From positions 8,722 to 72,721 of the forward strand of contig JAZRFE010000043.1 of NCBI GenBank assembly GCA_045661205.1: 64,000 nucleotides of DNA, in the 5' to 3' direction. The notes under the pieces are model-generated. The model ran no database searches, was not told the origin of the DNA, and worked only from the letters and a program-made list of their open reading frames with translations. Within the stretch, counting starts at the first letter, position 1. Each line of letters opens with the position of its first letter. The position numbers were made by a program, and so were the translations under genes. This stretch comes from HGM04593 sp045661205 (lineage in GTDB: Bacteria > Bacteroidota > Bacteroidia > Bacteroidales > Bacteroidaceae). Of this stretch, positions 57,971 to 64,000 are shown in pieces.

Positions 57971-59278
57971 ATGCGACTGCGTTACCTGTTTCTCATTTTT
58001 GTGGGCCTGCTGTCAGTAGTGTGGGTACTGTTGCTCTTGCAAACTCCGCAGCACAACAGCACCATTTTCTACATCACCGAGGGGGTAACGCTCGCGTGTC
58101 TGTTCTTTCTCTTATATTTCTACCGCAAGGTGGTGAAGCCAATAAACAGCATCGCCAACGGAATGGAGCTTTTACACGAACAAGACTTCAGCAGCAAACT
58201 GTCGTCTGTGGGACAGCCCGAGGCCGACCAGATTGTGACAATCTTCAACCGCATGATGATGCGCATGAAGGACGAACGAGTGCGCATGAGAGAGCAGAAT
58301 CACTTTCTCGACCTTTTGATAAACGCCTCGCCCATGGGAGTGGTAATCCTCGACTTTGAGCAACGGATAACCACCATCAACCCCTCGGCCAAAAAATTCC
58401 TCGCCGCCGGAGAAAATGTCATTGGGCAAAGGCTGCAGGATATTGGCTCGCTGCTCGCGCGCGAAATTGAAAAGATAGAGAATGAATCGAACGAGACTGT
58501 GCGACTGAACGGAGCGAATGTCTACCACTGTTCTCGCCTGTCGTTCCGCGATCGTGGATTCGCCCACCCATTTATTCTCATTGAGCAGATGACCGAAGAG
58601 GTGCACGGCGCCGAGAAAAATGCCTACGAAAAGATTATACGCATGATTGCCCACGAGGTAAACAACACCATGGGCGGAATAACATCCACACTCGACTCGG
58701 CAACGGAGGTGTTGCAGACAATGACGCCAGAGACATTGCAGAACGATGCCGACGAGCTGTGCAGCGTGATGAAGGTGTGCGAGGAACGCGGATATAATAT
58801 GAGCCGTTTCATCACACGCTTTGCCGACGTTGTAAAAATTCCGGCGCCCATACTTAAAAATTGCAATCTTAACGACTGTGTCGAAGGTTGCAGAAGGTTC
58901 CTTGAGCAGATGTGCCGAGAAAAGAATATAACCTTGCGTCTGATGCTGTCCAAAGAAAATATCAATGTTAATATAGACTCCACGCTTTTTGAACAAGCGC
59001 TGGTGAACATCATAAAAAACTCCATCGAGAGCATCGAAGAGAATGGAGAAATAACCATCACCACGAGCAACAGCCCCGCAAGCATTGTCATTACCGACAA
59101 TGGTAGGGGAATTGACAAAGAGACAGAAAGGCATCTTTTCAGTCCATTCTTCACGACAAAGGCCGACGGACAGGGCATCGGACTTATATTCATACGCGAA
59201 GTGCTTGGCAACCATGGTTGCCGCTACTCGCTGCGCACCGACAGCGACAACCTCACAAGGTTCACTATTATTTTTTGA
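57971..59278 (+). CDS. membrane sensor histidine kinase, partner of the NtrC-class regulator
   Basis: The 435-aa kinase has two N-terminal helices (about 3-22 and 31-52) with almost no periplasmic loop between them. It therefore probably senses in or near the membrane rather than a soluble periplasmic ligand. A HAMP-like linker follows (about 50-105), then a PAS domain (about 108-200; LINASPMGVVILDFEQRITTINPSAKKFL). The dimerisation domain carries His228 in MIAHEVNNTMGG. The ATP-binding domain has N-box NIIKNSIESI near 345 and DNGRGID and GQGIGL further on. It starts 18 bases after the regulator gene. The short helix-hairpin sensor resembles those that detect membrane-active compounds, though that is inference. 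Confidence 0.92.
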   Translation: MRLRYLFLIFVGLLSVVWVLLLLQTPQHNSTIFYITEGVTLACLFFLLYFYRKVVKPINSIANGMELLHEQDFSSKLSSVGQPEADQIVTIFNRMMMRMKDERVRMREQNHFLDLLINASPMGVVILDFEQRITTINPSAKKFLAAGENVIGQRLQDIGSLLAREIEKIENESNETVRLNGANVYHCSRLSFRDRGFAHPFILIEQMTEEVHGAEKNAYEKIIRMIAHEVNNTMGGITSTLDSATEVLQTMTPETLQNDADELCSVMKVCEERGYNMSRFITRFADVVKIPAPILKNCNLNDCVEGCRRFLEQMCREKNITLRLMLSKENINVNIDSTLFEQALVNIIKNSIESIEENGEITITTSNSPASIVITDNGRGIDKETERHLFSPFFTTKADGQGIGLIFIREVLGNHGCRYSLRTDSDNLTRFTIIF

Positions 59279-59341
59279 TTCTCTCTTGTGAGTGGGAAGA
59301 GATTACAGGCAACAGCAGCAAATTCCTTACCCCTCCCAAAT

Positions 59342-59375
59342 AAAAAACATCGGCTCTTTGAGCCGATGTTTTTTT
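59342..59375. terminator. bidirectional terminator after the kinase gene
   Basis: A 14-bp stem (59342-59355 with 59361-59374) has a CTTTG loop, A-tract on one side and T-tract on the other. It serves the converging kinase and MscS genes. Confidence 0.9.
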
Positions 59376-59380
59376 ATCTA

Positions 59381-60649
59381 CTAAAAGAGAGTATTCGACG
59401 AGTCAGGCATCTGCTTTTTGCGATGCATCACCTTTTTGGGCTGCGCAGGAGCCTCTTCGACACTCGCCGGCACGTGATGAGATTGAAAATCGCTACCCGC
59501 AGGTGCTTGGAACACTCTGAGCCCGAAACGAGGCATCACAGCAAACAGATGTTCAAAGACCTCGGCCTGAAGATGCTCATATGGAATCCAGTCCGTACCG
59601 TCGGAGAAGAAATAGAGTTCCAAAGGCAATCCCTGAGGTGTAGGCTGCAACTGACGCACAAGTATCATCATATTGCTGTTCACTCGCGGGTGACGGCGCA
59701 AATAATCCTCAAGATAATTACGGAACACACAAAGATTGACCACCTCGTCGCTACCCTGCTCCACACCCTGTAACCAACCTTTGGCAGCGAACTGAGCAAG
59801 CTGCTCTTTTGTACAGAAAGCAACAGAGTTCATGTCTATATACACTGAACGCTTCACGCGACGACCGCCATAGTCCCACATTCCGCGCCAATTCTGGAAA
59901 GAGTCGCTCACCAGCAGATAGGGAGGAATGGTGGTAATGGTCTTGTCCCAATTCTGCACCTTGACAGTGGTAAGAGTTACCTCTACGACAGCACCATCTG
60001 CTCCATATTTGGGTATTGTTATCCAATCGCCGGGGCGCAACATGTCGTTAAGCGACAACTGTACACCCGCAACCAATCCCATGATAGTATCTTTAAAGAC
60101 CAACATCAATATTGCAGCCGAAGCACCAAAGCCGGCGATTATGTTCATGGGATCCTTGTCGGCAAGTTCGCTTATCACGATGATGATTCCCACGCAGATG
60201 ACAACAATTTTGAGCATCTGAAAGACACCTTGCAAAGCCCTGTTCTTCAGCTTCTCGTGCTCGCTCGACAGCGTGTAGAGCGACGATAGAATGGAACAAA
60301 TTAATTTCACAGCAACAATGGTGACGTACACGGCGCAGAGCCTCGAAGCAAGTTCTTCCAACGTGCTTCCGTCGGCAAAAGCGTAGGGCAACAACAGCAT
60401 CAGCAACACAGGGGGCACAAGCTCGCATATATTGTTAAGTACCTTATCGTTGAGCAGAGCATCGTCCCACAGAGTCTGCGTGCGGCGAGTCAGTCGGCGC
60501 ACCAAGGGAACTATTCCCTTGCGACACAGCATCATAGAGCCGTACACAACAATAGTTGTCGCAAAGACAACAATCGACCAATAGATAAACGGAAGATAAT
60601 AGACGCTGGCGCCCATGCGCATCAAATATAAGGCAATATCGTTATTCAT
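59381..60649 (-). CDS. MscS-family mechanosensitive channel
   Basis: This 422-aa protein has several membrane helices in its N-terminal half and the MscS core. The pore-lining helix is near 170-195 (IIAGFGASAAILMLVFKDTIMGLVAG). The beta domain follows (NDMLRPGDWITIPKYGADGAVVEVTLTTVKVQNWDKTITTIPPYLLV), with a cytoplasmic alpha/beta region to about 390 and a Lys/Gln-rich tail. Such channels open under membrane tension and release solutes on osmotic downshock. The extra helices before the core place it with the YbdG-like group rather than minimal MscS. The minus-strand leader has a TATCTTCG (60681-60674) that may be its -7 element. Confidence 0.87.
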   Translation of the reverse strand: MNNDIALYLMRMGASVYYLPFIYWSIVVFATTIVVYGSMMLCRKGIVPLVRRLTRRTQTLWDDALLNDKVLNNICELVPPVLLMLLLPYAFADGSTLEELASRLCAVYVTIVAVKLICSILSSLYTLSSEHEKLKNRALQGVFQMLKIVVICVGIIIVISELADKDPMNIIAGFGASAAILMLVFKDTIMGLVAGVQLSLNDMLRPGDWITIPKYGADGAVVEVTLTTVKVQNWDKTITTIPPYLLVSDSFQNWRGMWDYGGRRVKRSVYIDMNSVAFCTKEQLAQFAAKGWLQGVEQGSDEVVNLCVFRNYLEDYLRRHPRVNSNMMILVRQLQPTPQGLPLELYFFSDGTDWIPYEHLQAEVFEHLFAVMPRFGLRVFQAPAGSDFQSHHVPASVEEAPAQPKKVMHRKKQMPDSSNTLF

Positions 60650-60722
60650 AATATACTGAATTATTAATATGTGCGAAGATACATCAAAGTAAGAATATTT
60701 TTCTTTCTTTGTATGAAAATAT

Positions 60723-60750
60723 TATAACCTCTTTAAATCTTTTTCGACAT
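60723..60750 (+). promoter_or_regulatory. candidate ECF-type promoter of the second sigma operon
   Basis: TATAACC (60723-60729) is followed after 15 bases by CGACAT (60745-60750), the same AACC / CG-AC layout as the ECF promoters near 26 kb. The leader to the ATG at 60797 would be about 40 nt. Confidence 0.4.
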
Positions 60751-60796
60751 TTCGCACTCATATTAGCAGAAAGCATGCTTATAAAAAACAGGAAAA

Positions 60797-61300
60797 ATGA
60801 AACAGACAGAGAAACAAAAATTGATAGCCGCAGCGATGGAAAAGGAGAAAAGCAAGCTTTTCTGCTACGCTTGTTACCGTCTAGGTAGCGAAATGGAGGC
60901 CGAAGACCTGTTACAGGATATTTTCATCAGACTGAGCGAAAACCCGGAACTTACAGATAAAGTAAACAACCTGAAAAGCTACATTTTTCGCACTCTTGCC
61001 AACAGTTGCACCACCCTTCTACGCCAAAGAAGTAAACTGCACTTAGTGCAGCTCAACTGCAATGATGCCGAGGAGATGGAACTTTGCGAACCGCAAAATT
61101 TCGAGCAGGAGTACACAATGATAAACAGACTGTTGAATATTATTCCCCAAGAGCAGAGCGAGGTCATAAGACTGCACATACATGCAGGAAGAACATTTAG
61201 GCAGATAGCCGAAATTCTGGAGATTCCCGAAGCTAGTGCAAAATCACGTTACCGTTACGGCATCGAAAAGTTGAGAAAATTCATCGAAAAAGAGGATTAA
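60797..61300 (+). CDS. ECF-subfamily RNA polymerase sigma factor
   Basis: The 167-aa protein has sigma region 2 at about 15-75 (LFCYACYRLGSEMEAEDLLQDIFIRLSE, then NNLKSYIFRTLANSCTTLLRQR). Region 4 is at about 112-160 (LLNIIPQEQSEVIRLHIHAGRTFRQIAEILEIPEASAKSRYRYGIEKLRKF). It is compact and lacks region 3, as ECF factors do. The next gene, 19 bases away, encodes a membrane protein that fits an anti-sigma factor. Targets are unknown; a possible self-promoter is described upstream. Confidence 0.87.
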   Translation: MKQTEKQKLIAAAMEKEKSKLFCYACYRLGSEMEAEDLLQDIFIRLSENPELTDKVNNLKSYIFRTLANSCTTLLRQRSKLHLVQLNCNDAEEMELCEPQNFEQEYTMINRLLNIIPQEQSEVIRLHIHAGRTFRQIAEILEIPEASAKSRYRYGIEKLRKFIEKED

Positions 61301-61319
61301 CAAAATTAAAATTTGAATT

Positions 61320-62219
61320 ATGGAAAAGAAGATAAACGAACAGCAGGATAGAAAAATAATAGAACTGCTCACCCCGAAACATGCACCCGAGTGTAAGATA
61401 AAATTCGAGCAACAGCAACGTACCCGCACACTGTGGTCGTATGCACGCATCGCAGTTGCAGCAGCCGTAGCAGCAATCATTGCAGGTATCATACTGTCGC
61501 CCGAAGCTCCGAGTATCGTGGAACAGGCACAGGCGGCAGCCAACCCTATGGAAATGATGAGCCAAGCATTTGAAAAACTGCTGAACCAAAAGAGTTTCTG
61601 CATAGAAGCAAGCACAATAGAGAGAGTGAGAACAGGACTGCCCGTTACCGAGGATGGCAAGATGGTAAATTGCAAACTATACTATTTGCAGGGAGATTCG
61701 ACAGTCTACATGCGCGAGGAGTGGGACGACGAGTACCAAACAACAGCCATCTACGACAAAGACTCAATGTACATTTGGCAGAATGGAGAGCTGCAGAAAA
61801 GCCTGAAAATAGAGTCGCGCCCGGCAAGATACGAGTATCTTTTCAAAAGTTTTTTCAATCTCCTGCATAAGGTCGATGACACAAGTTATGTACTTGTAAC
61901 AGAAGAGCCCATCGACCAACAAGCATCGCGCTGCGGAGTAGTATTCTTGGACAAGGAAACAAAAGAGATTCCCATCGAAACGATTGCAAGGTTGCAAGTG
62001 ATAAAAGAGGCGCAGGCAATAGAGCTCGAAACAACGCCTGCCGGACAATATGAACCTTTTTTCAAACTCATCTACTCGGCAGAAAAGGATAAATTCACAA
62101 GCGTGAAAATTGTAACCGAGCAAGAGAACAGCACCGAAAGAAAGACGCTGATGGAATTCAAAAACATCATCTACAACTACCCCATCACCATTAAAGAGAT
62201 TACAAAGGCTCCCAAATAG
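61320..62219 (+). CDS. single-pass membrane protein, probable anti-sigma factor with periplasmic sensor domain
   Basis: The 299-aa protein has a cytoplasmic N-terminal segment of about 38 residues (MEKKINEQQDRKIIELLTPKHAPECKIKFEQQQ), one membrane helix at about 43-62 (IAVAAAVAAIIAGIILS) and a periplasmic domain of about 230 residues. That domain alternates beta strands (NCKLYYLQGDSTVYMREEWDDEYQ, TAIYDKDSMYIWQNGE), recalling lipoprotein-carrier folds such as LolA/MucB, but I cannot confirm it. Position after an ECF sigma and topology support an anti-sigma role in which a periplasmic signal releases the sigma factor. A terminator follows 18 bases after the stop. Confidence 0.6.
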   Translation: MEKKINEQQDRKIIELLTPKHAPECKIKFEQQQRTRTLWSYARIAVAAAVAAIIAGIILSPEAPSIVEQAQAAANPMEMMSQAFEKLLNQKSFCIEASTIERVRTGLPVTEDGKMVNCKLYYLQGDSTVYMREEWDDEYQTTAIYDKDSMYIWQNGELQKSLKIESRPARYEYLFKSFFNLLHKVDDTSYVLVTEEPIDQQASRCGVVFLDKETKEIPIETIARLQVIKEAQAIELETTPAGQYEPFFKLIYSAEKDKFTSVKIVTEQENSTERKTLMEFKNIIYNYPITIKEITKAPK

Positions 62220-62236
62220 CTTAAAAACAAATACAT

Positions 62237-62272
62237 AAAAAAGTCTCCGCGTATAAACGCGGAGACTTTTTT
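62237..62272. terminator. bidirectional terminator between the anti-sigma gene and dnaK
   Basis: A 15-bp stem (62237-62251 with 62258-62272) has a TATAAA loop and clean A- and T-tracts on its outer sides. Confidence 0.92.
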
Positions 62273-62290
62273 ATGTGGACATTCAAAGAA

Positions 62291-64000
62291 TTACTTAACC
62301 TCCTCGAACTCAACATCCTGAACATCCTCGCCACCGTTAGATGTCTGCTGGCCACCCTGACCTGCACCCTGCTGAGCACCGGGCTGTGCACCACTCTGAG
62401 CATACATCTCGGCACTTGCTGCCTGCCATGCGTTGTTAAGTTCGGCTGTTGCTGCGTCGATAGCTGCGAGATCCTGAGCCTTGTGAGCATCTTTCAGTTT
62501 CTGAGCAGCAGCCTCGATGGGAGCCTTCTTGTCGGCGGGAATCTTATCGCCAAGTTCTTTAAGCTGGTTCTCTGTCTGGAATACCATTGAGTCAGCCTGG
62601 TTAAGCTTGTCGATTTTCTCACGCTCTTTCTTGTCTGCATCGGCATTTGCCTCAGCCTCGGCTTTCATGCGGTCAATCTCCTCTTTGCTGAGACCTGATG
62701 AAGCCTCGATGCGGATTGCCTGCTCTTTGCCTGTCGCCTTATCCTTTGCAGAAACTTTGAGGATACCGTTTGCGTCGATGTCGAATGTTACCTCAATCTG
62801 GGGAACACCGCGACGTGCGGGCGCAATACCTGTAAGGTTGAACTGACCGATTGACTTGTTCTGTGCTGCCATGGGGCGCTCGCCCTGAAGCACGTGGATT
62901 GTAACCTCAGTCTGGTTGTCGGCCGCAGTAGAGAATGTCTCGCTCTTCTTGCAGGGAATTGTGGTATTTGCATCGATGAGCTTTGTCATCACGCCACCGA
63001 GTGTCTCGATACCCATTGAAAGGGGAGTTACGTCGAGAAGCACGATGTCGCTCACACCCTCCTCTTTGTTGAGGATAGCACCCTGGATAGCTGCACCCAC
63101 AGCTACCACCTCGTCGGGATTAACACCCTTAGAGGGAGCCTTGCCGAAGTAATCCTCTACAAGTTTCTGAACTGCGGGGATGCGGCTTGAACCACCTACA
63201 AGGATAATCTCGTCTATCTCTGATGTGCTGAGACCTGCATCGCTCATTGCCTTCTTACAGGGCTCAAGACAAGCCTGAATGAGATTATGAGCAAGTGACT
63301 CGAACTTAGCACGTGTAAGAGTTTTTACAAGGTGCTTGGGGCCTGTCGCAGTTGCAGTGATATAAGGAAGGTTAATCTCTGTTGATGTAGTTGAAGAAAG
63401 CTCGATTTTTGCTTTCTCGGCAGCCTCTTTCAGACGCTGGAGAGCCATAGGATCCTGTTTGAGATCCATACCCTCTTCGGCCATGAACTCAGATGCCAAC
63501 CAGTCGATGATTACCTGGTCGAAGTCGTCACCACCGAGGTGAGTGTCACCGTTTGTAGAGAGCACCTCGAACACACCGCCACCGAACTCAAGGATAGAAA
63601 TATCGAATGTACCACCACCGAGGTCGAACACAGCAATCTTCATATCTTTGTTAGCCTTGTCAACACCGTAAGCAAGAGCAGCAGCAGTAGGCTCGTTCAC
63701 GATACGCTTAACATCGAGACCTGCAATCTGACCGGCCTCTTTTGTTGCCTGACGCTGTGAGTCTGAGAAGTAAGCGGGCACTGTGATAACCGCCTCGGTA
63801 ACCTCCTGACCGAGATAGTCCTCGGCAGTCTTTTTCATCTTCTGAAGAATCATTGCAGAAATCTCCTGAGGAGTGTAAAGACGACCGTCGATATCTACGC
63901 GAGGCATATTATTCTCGTTCACCACCTTATAAGGAACGCGTGAAGTCTCTGTCTGAACCTGCGCCCAATTCTCACCCATAAATCTCTTGATAGAGAAAAT
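62291..64000 (-). CDS. dnaK: chaperone DnaK (Hsp70), N-terminus cut by window edge
   Basis: The frame is open to the right edge (IFSIKRFMGENWAQ), so the Met at 63979 is internal. About 570 residues are present, covering most of the ATPase domain and all of the substrate domain. Landmarks are VITVPAYFSDSQRQATKEAGQIAGL, the nucleotide-binding motif FDLGGGTFDISIL, LVGGSSRIPAVQ, the linker DIVLLDVTPLSMGIETLGG, and the C-terminal GGEDVQDVEFEEVK typical of DnaK. It is the main ATP-dependent Hsp70, folding proteins with DnaJ and GrpE. The tail before the end motif is rich in Gly and Gln (SGAQPGAQQGAGQGGQ). The promoter lies outside the window. Confidence 0.97.
   Translation of the reverse strand: MFSIKRFMGENWAQVQTETSRVPYKVVNENNMPRVDIDGRLYTPQEISAMILQKMKKTAEDYLGQEVTEAVITVPAYFSDSQRQATKEAGQIAGLDVKRIVNEPTAAALAYGVDKANKDMKIAVFDLGGGTFDISILEFGGGVFEVLSTNGDTHLGGDDFDQVIIDWLASEFMAEEGMDLKQDPMALQRLKEAAEKAKIELSSTTSTEINLPYITATATGPKHLVKTLTRAKFESLAHNLIQACLEPCKKAMSDAGLSTSEIDEIILVGGSSRIPAVQKLVEDYFGKAPSKGVNPDEVVAVGAAIQGAILNKEEGVSDIVLLDVTPLSMGIETLGGVMTKLIDANTTIPCKKSETFSTAADNQTEVTIHVLQGERPMAAQNKSIGQFNLTGIAPARRGVPQIEVTFDIDANGILKVSAKDKATGKEQAIRIEASSGLSKEEIDRMKAEAEANADADKKEREKIDKLNQADSMVFQTENQLKELGDKIPADKKAPIEAAAQKLKDAHKAQDLAAIDAATAELNNAWQAASAEMYAQSGAQPGAQQGAGQGGQQTSNGGEDVQDVEFEEVK

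Noticed and set aside
58172..59215. A 347-codon open frame on the minus strand
   Set aside because: It lies wholly inside the histidine kinase gene, has no recognisable domain, and results from GC-skewed codons of the real gene.
1..64000. tRNA or rRNA genes
   Set aside because: No cloverleaf-like sequence with a TTCGAAT-type arm and no rRNA segments were noticed; a dedicated scan was not possible.

Overview
The window is Bacteroidales-type chromosome. The support is promoters of the TTTG / TAnnTTTG kind, A-rich leaders without strong Shine-Dalgarno sites, and gene content typical of gut Bacteroidetes (one-step DAP dehydrogenase, Tricorn-like and DPP-type peptidases, AsmA, FtsX permease arrays, a long SLBB export protein). 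Genus cannot be fixed from what I see. No tRNA, rRNA, CRISPR array, transposase or integrase was recognised.

Layout. 1-4.7 kb: end of ddh, a Tricorn-like periplasmic protease, a small heat shock protein with a cysteine cluster. 4.7-13.1 kb (minus strand): a compact six-gene polysaccharide export/polymerisation operon (Wza-like, Wzz-like, Wzx flippase, Wzy-like polymerase, GT2, GT4). 13.3-18.8 kb (plus): fabD, a GH13 alpha-amylase-family enzyme, DUF4919, mtgA, a 5'-nucleotidase and an acyltransferase. 18.8-23.8 kb: an AT-rich accessory island with gene remnants at its edges, carrying a sigma fragment (regions 1.2-2 only), a PD-(D/E)XK-like protein overlapping a WYL regulator, an orphan gene and an acyltransferase. 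23.8-36.4 kb: AlaX-like and RidA/chorismatase-like proteins, a DUF6249 protein divergent from an ECF sigma operon, a tri-haem cytochrome c peroxidase, a POT/MFS transporter, AsmA, L-serine dehydratase and a DPP-type S9 peptidase.

36.4-59.3 kb is the most remarkable part: a MacAB-TolC-like export locus with one HlyD/MacA adaptor, one MacB-type ATPase, one TolC-type outer-membrane protein and twelve FtsX-like permeases arranged as six A/B pairs. It ends with an NtrC-class response regulator and its histidine kinase. Two textbook sigma-54 promoters, upstream of the adaptor and of the tolC gene, each carry the same TGTCCG-N4-CGGACA palindrome at almost the same distance. The locus therefore looks like a self-contained sigma-54 regulon in which the kinase and regulator switch on the exporter. 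The permeases share near-identical ends but have divergent periplasmic domains, and some copies are mosaics, so the array appears to expand and recombine.

59.4-64 kb: a MscS-type channel, a second ECF sigma with a membrane protein that is probably its anti-sigma factor, and dnaK cut by the right edge.
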